Shown here: piece after piece, positions 21,301 to 30,884 of the stretch
How positions within the stretch are numbered: position 1 is the first letter of the stretch
Layout of the letters: the number at the start of each line of letters is the position of its first letter
DNA from: Channallabes apus
Lineage: Eukaryota > Chordata > Actinopteri > Siluriformes > Clariidae
Direction: 5' to 3'
Assembly (NCBI GenBank): GCA_030522415.1
Contig: CM060107.1
Location: forward strand, 25,362,571 to 25,426,570
Length of the DNA: 64,000 nt
Notes under the pieces: model-generated
Database searches by the model: none
The model's input: the letters and a program-made list of their open reading frames with translations, nothing else
Told to the model about the DNA's origin: nothing
Position numbers and translations under genes: made by a program

Positions 21301-22337
21301 CCCAATCACACACTACGGGCAATTTAGGAACGCCAATTAGCCTAACCTGCATATCTTTGGACTGTGGGAGGAAACCGGAGTACCCAGAGGAAACCCACCA
21401 AGCACGGGGAGAACATGCAAACTCCATGCACACAGAGACGGGAATCGAGCCTGGCCGGGGAATCGAACCCAGACCCTGGAGGTGCAAGGCGACAGTGCTA
21501 ACCACTACACCACCGTGCCGCCCTTTTGTTTTCACTCATTGTAAAGTGTCCTTGAGCTCTGGAAAGGAGCTATATAAATAAAGATTATTATTATTATTAT
21601 TATTATTATTATAGCATGAATACAGATCACAAAAAAGAATACAGAACGTAATAATGAACAAACATCTTGTTTTTTTTTGTCAATTTTGTAACCATTAACT
21701 TTTTTTTTTGGAATATACAGACCCTAAAAGACCCCACAGTCGCTCTCACCAAGTGAAAAAGCACAGTAAGTATCTCCTCTAAAATATTTCACACATACTT
21801 CAACCAGTGTTGTACACTTTATCAATTTTATATTTAAACAATTAAAGCAATGTTTTTGCACATTAGCTGTTTGGATTTTTTTTTTTTAAATCAAGCTCTT
21901 CTCAGCAAACTTACGTTCCTGGCTGTTTAGATCCTCGTGGGACCCATCTGTGGGAGTTCATACGGGATATTTTGCTGAACCCAGAAAGGAACCCAGGTTT
22001 GATTAAATGGGAGAATAGATCAGAGGGTGTATTTCGCTTCCTGAAGTCTGAGGCTGTAGCACAGCTATGGGGCAAGAAGAAGAACAACAGCAGCATGACC
22101 TATGAGAAGCTTAGTCGAGCAATGAGGTAATATATATCTTCCTTTATCTTCCATTATTTACTGCCATTATTTACTATATTTTATTATACCCAGTGTTTTA
22201 TTTAATTATTTTTGCTTCTGTTTGTTTCTTAATAAAGATATTACTACAAACGAGAGATTTTAGAACGTGTAGATGGACGCAGGTTGGTCTACAAATTTGG
22301 AAGGAATGCACGTGGATGGAGAGAAACAGAGAAGTGA
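18053..22337 (+). CDS. ehf: ETS homologous factor (ESE-3), complete gene in eight coding exons
   Basis: Epithelium-specific ETS transcription factor that binds GGA(A/T) sites in the nucleus. Coding exons: 18053-18152, 18615-18872, 19692-19751, 19850-19900, 19988-20056, 21721-21765, 21931-22126, 22238-22337. All introns are GT-AG and the total is 879 nt, so the join stays in frame: 292 residues, close to the ~300 of mammalian EHF. Residues about 46-118 form the Pointed/SAM domain ([26 protein letters not shown]). A Ser/Pro/Glu linker has two DIKT motifs. Residues about 199-281 form the ETS domain ([54 protein letters not shown]). It ends [12 protein letters not shown]5 was considered, but [12 protein letters not shown] and KKKNNSS fit EHF. 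The start is the first ATG in the first coding exon. Confidence 0.93.
18615..18872 (+). CDS. ehf: ehf coding exon 2, Pointed domain
   Basis: Acceptor TTTCTTTTAAAG|TG, donor GAGCA|GTAAGT. Encodes the whole Pointed (PNT/SAM) domain, with [14 protein letters not shown] and [14 protein letters not shown]. The domain mediates protein interaction rather than DNA binding. Confidence 0.93.
19205..19470 (+). repeat. Old diverged V-SINE relic in ehf intron 2
   Basis: Blocks GATGGTGTAGCATTTCCACC (head), CAGTTTCCTTCAAATTGTC (centre) and GTGTGCTTTGGACAGG (tail) occur in the order expected of the V-SINE family. Heavily mutated. Confidence 0.5.
19692..19751 (+). CDS. ehf: ehf coding exon 3
   Basis: 60 nt between TTGAACAG and GTAAGTATG. 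Codes [19 protein letters not shown]; the IKTE core resembles a sumoylation-type motif (psi-K-x-E), also present in human EHF (VKTE). Phase 1 at both ends. Confidence 0.88.
19850..19900 (+). CDS. ehf: ehf coding exon 4
   Basis: 51 nt between TTTAATAG and GTAGAG. Encodes [16 protein letters not shown], part of the poorly conserved linker. Its frame is fixed by the phases of both neighbours. Confidence 0.8.
19988..20056 (+). CDS. ehf: ehf coding exon 5
   Basis: 69 nt between TTTAACAG and GTATGA. Encodes [20 protein letters not shown] then CSP, a Pro/Thr-rich linker. The following 1.66-kb intron holds a young V-SINE and an L2-type tail. Confidence 0.8.
21171..21523 (-). repeat. V-SINE (tRNA-derived), young copy in ehf intron 5
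   Basis: Read on the minus strand: tRNA-like head GGGCGGCACGGTGGTGTAGT with GGTTCGATTCC box B, conserved centre (GGAGTTTGCATGTTCTCCCC, CCTCCGGGTACTCCGGTTTC), and tail ending GCGGTATAGAAAATGAATGA. Flanked by a near-perfect duplication of CTTTTGTTTTCA at 21162-21173 and 21523-21533. The family is the V-SINE/DANA type widespread in fish. Full-length, so transcription by Pol III was possible. Confidence 0.85.
21721..21765 (+). CDS. ehf: ehf coding exon 6
   Basis: 45 nt between AATATACAG and GTAAGT. Encodes [14 protein letters not shown], the basic stretch just before the ETS domain (PAKCHTKKH-type in mammals). Confidence 0.85.
21931..22126 (+). CDS. ehf: ehf coding exon 7, ETS domain part 1
   Basis: Acceptor GGCTGTTTAG, donor AATGAG|GTAATA. 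Encodes [20 protein letters not shown] through [20 protein letters not shown], i.e. ETS helices 1-2 and most of recognition helix 3. Strongest match in the gene to EHF of other vertebrates. Confidence 0.95.
22238..22337 (+). CDS. ehf: ehf coding exon 8, ETS domain end and stop
   Basis: Acceptor TTCTTAATAAAG. Encodes [20 protein letters not shown] then [12 protein letters not shown] and TGA 22335-22337. Completes recognition helix 3 and the wing. Confidence 0.95.
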
Positions 22338-24150
22338 AAGAGTTGGCCACATGTTTATTTTCTCATTTTCCTTGTGAAGTCTCTAATTTATAACATTATG
22401 ACCTTTACATTATGTTGTTTCTCTATAAGAAGGAGTGTGTTGTCTTTTTTATGTTCCCTGTATTTATATCTTTTTTTGTTTGTTTGTATAAATCAAAAAA
22501 AAAAAAGTTTAGCTGAATTGATCTGTGAACTAATATGGCATTTCTTTAGTACATGTTACAGATTTTTTTTTCCAAAAAAAAAAACAAAAAAAACTCTTAT
22601 ATTGATGAACCTCTATATACAGTAGCTTCCATGTAGTACATTCAACAGACTGCTGAGTTGGATTAGCTGGGTTAGAAGACACTTTATACAACTCACAATA
22701 AGCTCATCTAACATAATTATTAATTTCACCTAAACCAGAAAATCAGGTATTTCAACATATAATGAAACACTACTGCTATATTTGCTGTATGTTTTCCAAT
22801 TAAATATGACCATTTTTAAAGATTATTTCAATGGTACTTTGAAATCAAAATGCATGGCTGAAATAATACACTGTCTAGAAAAAAACAAAAGTCACACTAA
22901 TACTAACACGTTAATATGTTGTTAGATGATTTTTATTATTCATTTTGGCATAACATGGAATTGTGTCAAGAATCGTATGCAACATCACAACATTTATTTG
23001 CATCCACAGTTACATTAATTTCTTCCTGACATCTTGTATTGATGACAAGAGAGTCCAACCAATCCCTAATATATCCTCCATCACATTTCAAAACCTCTCA
23101 GTCAGACCTCTATACTGTAGTAGCCAAATTGATTCCATATGCTTCCAAAAGCACTCTTTTTATGTTGAGTCCTGAAAAGTGCCCATGCCATCACGGAAGG
23201 AAAAAATTCATTGATGGCTTTAGCTGGTCATTCAGTCCATTCAGAAAGTGAACTGACTACTTTTTATAGCCATATGACAATGCTGAGCCTAGGCCTGACA
23301 AACTGAAGCAGCCTCAGATCATAACACTGCACCCAGAGTCTTGTACACTGGGCACTAATGCATGATTGGAGAATTGCTTCTTAACCTGGTGCACCCATTA
23401 CTGTGGAATAGGGTCAAAACTGTTTATCCTCAATCCTGTGAGTTCTCATCACACTGTGTTTGTGGAAATTCTCTTTTACTACAGAAAAGAGCTGGGGTTT
23501 CTATTGTAAATTGTTTAAGATGTGGCTTCACCAAACATTGTAAGTGATCATGCTCATTTATGATTTATGATTTATGATCTATTTTCCTCACTTTTCCACA
23601 AAGTTGGTGAGCCATCATTCTCCTTCCAAATTTTAGTAATGGATAAGACAGACCTTAACCCAATTCCAGTAATTTCAGCAACCTCCTTATTCAATTGTTG
23701 TAGGCCAATAAAATTACCCTTAAAGGCAGCAACTTTTGTTCTATGAATTGTCTTCCATTCTATGATTTGTCTTTTGACATGGCTGTGAGAAGCTAGTTAA
23801 GGTCAAAGAAAGATTTGTCTCCTGCTGAAGCATGTTAATTACTGCGGTAATTTCCAATAAAAAGCTCTTAAGTATCCTCTTATTTACATTCAACCGTTCA
23901 TCTATTTTAGCCAGGTAGTGTATGAAAGGTATCTTTTAAGCAGTACCTCTCTTAACACTGATAAAAAAAAATTCAGTCTAATACTGCCTTTCTCTATGGC
24001 ACTTATTGTTGGTCATATTTTAAATATATTTTATTGTGAACCACAAAAGGCTGGAAAGTATACTGTATAGACTATACAGTGTTTCAACTGTCTATGATGA
24101 GAAAACAATGTGTATGTACAGAGCATTTGTAAACGTTATACTTCAATAAA
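22338..24150 (+). other. ehf: ehf 3' untranslated region and flank
   Basis: No gene other than a Tc1-like relic (22869-23921). Candidate poly(A) signals are ATTAAA near 22799 and AATAAA at 24145-24150. Mammalian EHF has a long 3' UTR, so the relic may be transcribed within it; the sequence alone does not settle this. Confidence 0.4.
22869..23921 (-). mobile_element. Degenerate Tc1-like element (family 2)
   Basis: Ends TACACTGTCTAG... and, inverted, TACACTACCTGGC..., with TA at 22867-22868 and 23922-23923. Interior retains antisense transposase blocks (GATCATAACACTGCACCCAG, GTGGAAATTCTCTTTTACTA, TTGTCTTTTGACATGG). About 1.05 kb, shortened and full of indels; no usable frame. A partial relic of the same family lies at about 47235-47795. 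Confidence 0.75.
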
Positions 24151-26574
24151 AAAATGCTGAAGTTATTTTTGTTTTATACTTTTAAAATGTGTTTTCACCT
24201 AAAATGCAATGAAATATACTTTGTTCACTAATCAGCAGCTTGACATCAAGACAAATCAATCAGCACTGACATGCTACTAATTTATCAGAGCAATCACAGC
24301 CGACTAATCTCTCATAAAACCAAATGCCAGGGTGTTAACTGTTCTGTGATGTGCCATACCCACATTGGCTGGAGTCTGTACCTCCAGACAATAGGCAGCT
24401 GCTGGCCCTTTAGATACTCTCTGAGATTAGCTTCTCATCACTTTATGGCCCCATCTCTCTCTGATCCTGTCTAATACTTTATAGTCAAAATCCAGCATGC
24501 ATGATTTTTCCATCATCTACTATCATTCTGCCAACTATAAATGGTTTATCACTATTCCATAACAGTCATAATGACGTACTGGAACTTATTAAATCTCCTC
24601 AAAAGCCCATAAAAATTGGATCAAGAATAACACTATTACTACAGCTATCAGGAGCACTTCTAAACAAAAAAATGTACCCTACTAAAAAATATGTAAGATT
24701 ATAAATGTAATTTTTCTAAATTTAAAGCATTTTGTCCAGAAGAACTCAACATTTTGTTTTACCTTAAGGTAAGTACATTTGCAAAAATAGGTAATAATCA
24801 AGGATGTATTATATAATCATATAATAAAAATATAATATTGCTTTATTTTAGCTATGTTAATGACATTTTCACTTGCCATATTTGCTAGCATATTTGTTTT
24901 ACAGAAAAAAGGTAATGCAAAGTTGTACGATTTGACAGCAAAGTTACAATAACCTAAAAATCCCTAATTATCTCAAGTACTGTAATCTGAGTCTATAGTA
25001 GGCACAGGTTCGTCAAATTTGGACAGTTGAAGATAAAAACTATCATCTGGTCTGATTAAACCTACATTCTGCTACAGGACATGCATACTGTACATGCAGA
25101 GTCAGAATTTGGCACCAACTGCGTGAATGCATGGACTGCCTTGAGTCAACAGTTCAGAATATTGAAAGTGGTACAACAGGGTATTATTATTATATATAAT
25201 TAATATAATATAATTATTTTTTTCTGATTATCCTTCATATAAGATTATGCTTCACACTTCATGCTTAATTCACTTCATGTTGTAATATAATAGCACTGTA
25301 CAGGGAGAGATCTAACATTACCAGTTAGGCAAATAGCTTGGTGTGATACAGACTCCCTTTTTTGCACGTAAGCATCCATCTCATTTCCATAATGCACCAG
25401 TGCAGCAAGAACATGCAAAGGAGAGGCCTGAGCTCTGATATCTCTGTAAAGGTTATGCTCTGATGAGGCTTGTTCAGCTCATACACAGAGATTCCTTACC
25501 ATATACATTGTTTGACCAGTATATACAGTGTAATATACAATATATAATTAATTCCTAGTATGAATATAGGGGTGTAGTGGCAAACTGTGTTAGCTGTGTT
25601 CGCAGTTTTGCATGTAACAAAACCGGTTGTAATTTAGCTACATCCCCCCTTTCCAAAAAGAAACACAAAACTATTACATAACCAGCCATTCTTGTTATGG
25701 GCCAACACAGGTGGATAATCTGAACCATGCATGTGCATTTCTGTGGTCTGTCATTTTCACCTCCCAAAAGAATTTGCTTCGATTACGTTTAGTTAAAGTA
25801 CGTGGAACTAACTGGTCTAAATAAATGTTTCTTTATCTCTCTCTTTTAATCTCATCTGAGCAAAAGACTGATTTGGAGCATGATTTGATTATATACAGCC
25901 ACACACAAGCACAAAGCATGTCATCTTAGCATGTCATCTCAACTGATGTCTCCCATCGGACATCTCAAAGGGTTTTTTGAATGTGGGATGTGGTGATAAG
26001 AGCCTGTGATTCAGTATCTGCAGAAAAACACAATGGCTCCTGTGAACTTCTCAAACCTGCTAACAGCTCTGCCATCTGCACTGTTGTCTTTCCCCTTATC
26101 TGCCATCACTTCCCTGTTCTGGCAACAGTACCTGATTGCCCTTACTCATAAATGATCATGTTGCAAGAACTATAAGCTACGTAGCATATTCAAACTGCAG
26201 CTCAGTGTGACCCTCGATTAATTATACGGTGCATAACACCAAACACAGGTAAGGCTACCAGGATCAGGATTTACTGTATAATTATATCCACATTACAGAA
26301 ATCTAACATGTGGTACATCTAATGCATTACAATGGATGCTAGGTTCTGTGCAATTTTGCTTATTTATAATGAAAATAGATATTTTTATTAACATATTTAA
26401 ACTAACAACAGTCTTTTCACTTAAGAAAAATATGTAAATGATACATAAAATACACATAATATCAGTGTAAAAGCTACATGAGGCCACAATCCTTTTTTAG
26501 TGCAATTTCTGTGTACTTGTATTAACTTAAATATTTTGGTTTAAAATGATTTCTTTGTCTTTGTGTAGGTCATC
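24151..26574. other. Intergenic, nothing recognised
   Basis: AT-rich sequence without recognisable genes or well-formed repeats. A short block (about 24250-24470) is less AT-biased and could be a conserved non-coding element, but that cannot be judged without comparison. Confidence 0.5.
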
Positions 26575-26875
26575 AGTTAAGTCACGGGGAGAACATGCAA
26601 ACTCCACGCACACAGAGACGGGAATCTTACGCGGTCCATGTCGTGGTAGTGCTAAAGAGGCTAAAGATTATAGACTACATTGCCCATCAGCTCCAGCACA
26701 CCACATCTTTGCAGCAACATTTGGCTCCTAACTGAGACAGAAAGCTATTCCTAAAATAGATGGAGCAGAACTATTTTAATGCATGTGTATCCAGACCAAG
26801 CAGATCTGGGAAAATCAGATGCAGTTTAACCAAATCATGTCTGGCTTTCCCCACATCAATTTTTTTAGGATGGGG
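26575..26875 (+). repeat. Composite repeat, left inverted arm
   Basis: Starts with a V-SINE core fragment (CACGGGGAGAACATGCAAAC), then ATTATAGACTACATTGCCCA, GCAGATCTGGGAAAATCAGA and CTGGCTTTCCCCACATCAAT. The whole block recurs as reverse complement at 29312-29605 with only scattered differences. Confidence 0.85.
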
Positions 26876-27352
26876 TCTATAACTGGTGGTTTGGCCAGAC
26901 CAATGTAGCCAAACACCAACAGTAGCCTTACAGCTTTAGCCAAGCCGGAGGTTGATGAGAAGACCTATTTAAATCAGCCCAAGCCAGAGGTCATTGAGTT
27001 GGCATCACAAGCAACATCTGAGCCATATGTCCAACCCACCTCAACCACTGAGTGTAGTGAGGATGTTTTGTTTCCTTGTCCTGCTGAGGATAGAATTTTA
27101 CTTCATGGCCTGCTACTTGTGTCATTATTCTGCTCCACCTCAGATGTCACTATATCACCTGGCTTCATCTTTCCACTGCATGGATGATATCACCCTGTCT
27201 TTTGTTGGACTGAGAATGTTGCTCTGTCTCCCTTCTTAGCAAAATACATTATTCCACCTCCATGCTCTGCCAAAAATGTGCCACTACTTCCGTACACAGA
27301 CAACGCTGCTCCCCTCTATGGTCTTGCAAAGAACATTGCACTTTCCTCTGGG

Positions 27353-27353
<1 letters not shown>

Positions 27354-27440
<87 letters not shown>
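27354..27440 (+). repeat. (CT)n(AT)n compound microsatellite
   Basis: About 46 bp of CT followed by about 42 bp of TA, then a short CA/TA patch. Produces spurious serine/leucine and tyrosine/isoleucine open frames. Confidence 0.95.
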
Positions 27441-27448
<8 letters not shown>

Positions 27449-27513
27449 TATATATATATACATACACTTTTACATAGAAATTGGATCATACTGTATAGTA
27501 ACACATTTTTGTG

Positions 27514-28632
27514 TAGGGCTGCACGATATATCGAAAAAATATCGTTATCGCGATGATGGCATGCGCGATAACCATATCGCAAGGAGTTGCGATAAATACT
27601 TTATTTGCCAAGCATTTGTGTGTCCAAATTTGACCAATCAGATGGGCCCTTACTATGTTTATACCCGCTTATATCTTTATATATATATTATAATATATAT
27701 ATATATATATTATTTATATCTTTATACTTCATTCTGTCGCGAACTAACCCGGGATGATCAGAAGACTTAGTGATTAGCTGTTAGCCGCGATTAGCCGTTA
27801 GCCGCGATTAGCCGTTAGCCCTTTATAGACGGTAAACTCAAACGCGGAAGCAAGTGAGTAGGCAGGATAACCACGCGAATTAGTTTAAGGACTCTCACAG
27901 AAGGGGAGCAAGGGAAAAACACACCATTAACCCTCGTCCTATAAACACACACTCGAATCAGAAAGTAAACAATCTGAACCGACATGGCGAACTCAGTGAC
28001 TAAGCTGTATGCAATGGCTTGTTTACTCCTCTTAAACTTCCGGGTTCGCGCCCGCATTACTTCCGGGTCCTAGTGCCGGTCGCGGAGCTAGTGTGTGTGT
28101 GTGCGTGCGTGCGTGCGTGTGTGTGTGTGTGTGACAAATAGTATTTTTTTAATTTAATTTTTGTTTAATAATATTTATTTTTATTAAAAAAAAACAGGCA
28201 AGCCAAAGAGAATATTTTGTTTAAAAGATGCTCTTGTTTTAAGACACTATTGATGAGTGTATGGTTACATGTAAATAAAAAGTAATATTTAAAAGTAATT
28301 CATATTGTGTTGGCAGGTTTATAGTAACAGCAAACCACAAGTCAGAATATCTGCTAAGTCATTCATAGTGTTTTGAAGTCTAAATATTTGCAACTTCCTT
28401 GACATACTGTATAGTTTCTTTTTAGCCTGAATTAGATTTAATTACATCAGACGAATATCTATTACCTGTTTATTTTAGTATGATCATTACATATAAATAA
28501 ATAATAAAAAAAATAGGCAATAATAATAATAAAAAAATGCATTTCTCTAGGGAAATGTTATATCACAAGAAATATCGTTATCGCAGTATTCAACAACAAT
28601 ATCGCATATTTTCCTATTATCGTGCAGCCCTA
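27514..28632. mobile_element. Non-autonomous hAT-like transposon
   Basis: Terminal inverted repeats TAGGGCTGCACGATA and, at the right, ATCGTGCAGCCCTA. The 8-bp duplication TTTTTGTG occurs directly outside both ends (27506-27513 and 28633-28640), the target-site length of hAT elements. Subterminal ATATCG/GTTATCGC motifs repeat near both ends (27528-27600 and 28565-28615). 1119 bp; no transposase frame. The interior has a GC-richer block (27735-28090) with GATTAGCCGTTAGCCGC tandem motifs and a (GT)n run (28091-28133). Confidence 0.88.
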
Positions 28633-29311
28633 TTTTTGTGTTGTAAATCCTGTGCCTTACATTACATTCAGAACAAGGATGAGTGACCTGAGAGCTGAGG
28701 TGCTTTTGCTAGCCCTACACATTTACATCACACACCAAACAGAGCATTTTACTCATGGGATGGGGAGATCCCAGACCTTTCTGTCCCCCAATTCAGTCAT
28801 TTTGCATTGATACGATGCTCAACTGCAGTAGCCACATGCTGACTCACCAATTAAGTGCAGTGGGTATGTCTGATCCACTCTATGTATGATATCTGCAGGT
28901 TAGCTGCTAAATGGTTACTGTTTTTTTTAATCCCCTGAGGCCATGTCACAAGATAAAATATTTTTTTCTAAATACAGTCTATGCCAGCAGTATACCAGTT
29001 GCCATGGTCAGATTAATTAGGTTAGCAAGCCTTAATTATTTGAGTATACATCTTAAATTTTCTCATCATGAGTTGTTGTAAGATCTTATGACAGAATTGG
29101 CACTTTGTAGTGTGCATCAGGGAAACAGGAGCCAATAATCACTGGACAATAACAGAAGTGGGATCGTATTCCAAAACACTCATAACCAAATTAAATTTTC
29201 CCATATGAAATAATGGAAACTCAAATTATTCATTCTACAGACCAAAAAAATAAATGCATAAAAATAATTAATACAAAATATGAAGTAAAAAAAAAAAAAA
29301 AATGTAGGCTT

Positions 29312-29605
29312 TCCCTAAATTGATGTGGGGAAAGCCAGACATGATTTGGTTAAACTGCATCTGATTTTCCCAGATCTGCTTGGTCTGGATCCACATGCAT
29401 TAAAATATTTCTGCTCCATCTATTTTAGGAATAGCTTTCTGTCTCAGTTATGCTGCAAAGATGTGATGTGCTGGAGCTGATGGGCAATGTAGTCTATAAT
29501 CTTTAGCCTCTTTAGCACTACCATGACATGGGCCGCGTAAGATTCCCGGCCAGGCTCAATTCCCGTCTCTGTGTGCATGGAGTTTGCATGTTCTCCCCGT
29601 GATTG
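29312..29605 (-). repeat. Composite repeat, right inverted arm
   Basis: Reverse complement of 26575-26875, from GGCTTTCCCTAAATTGATGT to the V-SINE core fragment (GGAGTTTGCATGTTCTCCCC). It has a short stretch missing from the left copy (about 29550-29563) and lacks a few bases present there. Confidence 0.85.
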
Positions 29606-29737
29606 GTGGGTTTCCTCCAACAGTGTTAACCTGCACTTTAAAACCTTTAAAAAAAGAAAAAATAAATCCCAACAGATAAGTGTCTCCGTTTGTGCGCGCA
29701 GGCACTGTGTGTGCAGAGAGTGTCTGTATCTGTGTGT

Positions 29738-29897
29738 GAAGCCGAGAGGAGGAGGGGGTGGAAGGGGGGCTGTAAAGGCGAGAGTGTGTGTTTGTGTGTG
29801 TGTGTAATGTGCGTGCACACACACACATTAACGGAGAGACTTTTATCTGAAAAATTTGCATTGTGTTGCTGTGAGTGAAGGAGCATGGTGTCAAATT

Positions 29898-29957
<60 letters not shown>

Positions 29958-29999
29958 GCCTTTACAGCCCCCTTCCACCCCTCTCCCTCTTGGCTTCCC
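29738..29999. repeat. Inverted repeat forming a potential hairpin
   Basis: Left arm 29738-29795 (GAAGCCGAGAGGAGGAGGGG ... GGCTGTAAAGGCGAG) is the approximate reverse complement of 29951-29999 (CTCGCCTTTACAGCC ... CCTCTTGGCTTCCC). The loop of about 155 bp contains (CA)n (29901-29955) and a small GTGCGTGCACACAC palindrome. Lies inside the Tigger-like element. Confidence 0.75.
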
Positions 30000-30244
30000 A
30001 AACACACACACATACACACACACACATACCCTCTGCCTTACACAGAAACTCTGCTCTGTCATGATCCTTTTCAAAGGTAAAGTGACGTTTATTTTTTTAT
30101 GTTTTTTTTACTTTACAGCAGTGATTCCGTTAGTAAGCACACACGCTCGCTGTATTAACATGCTTACAAACACAAAATAAAATATGTTTCACACACACAC
30201 ATGGTCACAGTGTTATAGTAAACATGTGCACGGATGTTGATTAT

Positions 30245-30884
30245 TGTCACATCTGTGCCACCACGGTCCGGGGAAATACGATCTGGGTCTCCGGACTATT
30301 GAGCCGCACCTTGCCTCCCCCTAGTGTGTCAATGTGGTATGTCTTCCCCTCATCACAGTAATGATGTGCACCTGTCTCACTCCCTTGTGTGTCACTATAA
30401 ATGCCAGTCAGATCCGGACGCCTGTGTCCGTGCACTGTTGTCTACACGTCATGTTTTGTTCCGTCTCCTCACCTCTCTGTGTGTGCGTGTCTCCTCCTCA
30501 GGACTGAGCCGAGTCTGCAGGGTCAGGGTAAGGCCTGTCACAACAGGTATTTTGAATTAAAGACTATGAGGATTCATGCGGCGTGAGCGCCATTGTTTCG
30601 AGTGATGTCTATGTGTGTGTTTTGAAAAGAAGAGAACTGTGCTTCTGCGAACTGTGCCCGCCTGCAGACCCAGCCTGAGGAGGCTATTAGAGGAGCTTCC
30701 CCCGTTTGGTTTATTGTGTTTTGTGTTTCTTCGTGTTTGTTTTGAGTTTTGTTTATCATTTTCATTTTCAAAAGAAAAGAGACTGTTTCGATTGAAAAGG
30801 ACAAGAAAATAAACGTGCACTTGAGTTTCGAACTTAAACCTGTATCTTGCGTCCTCAATGAATAATCACCTCGAGAATATGACA
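30245..30884 (+). repeat. 5' LTR of Gypsy A
   Basis: 640 bp. TATA box CTATAAAT (TATAAAT 30396-30402), predicted start near 30426, poly(A) signal AATAAA 30808-30813. Its last 27 bp include the ATG (30858) that opens the Gag-Pol frame. Confidence 0.96.
30396..30434 (+). promoter_or_regulatory. LTR core promoter and predicted self-primer
   Basis: TATAAAT at 30396-30402. GTCCGTGCA at 30426-30434 begins 30 bp downstream of the first T, the usual spacing to a Pol II start. This 9-mer is exactly complementary to TGCACGGAC at 30887-30895 just after the LTR. Confidence 0.6.

Noticed and set aside
27249..27770. Open frames rich in Ser/Leu and Tyr/Ile
   Set aside because: Translations of the (CT)n(AT)n microsatellite on both strands.
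29444..30180. Several Cys/Val- and Thr/His-rich frames
   Set aside because: Translations of (GT)n/(CA)n runs and SINE sequence within the Tigger-like element.
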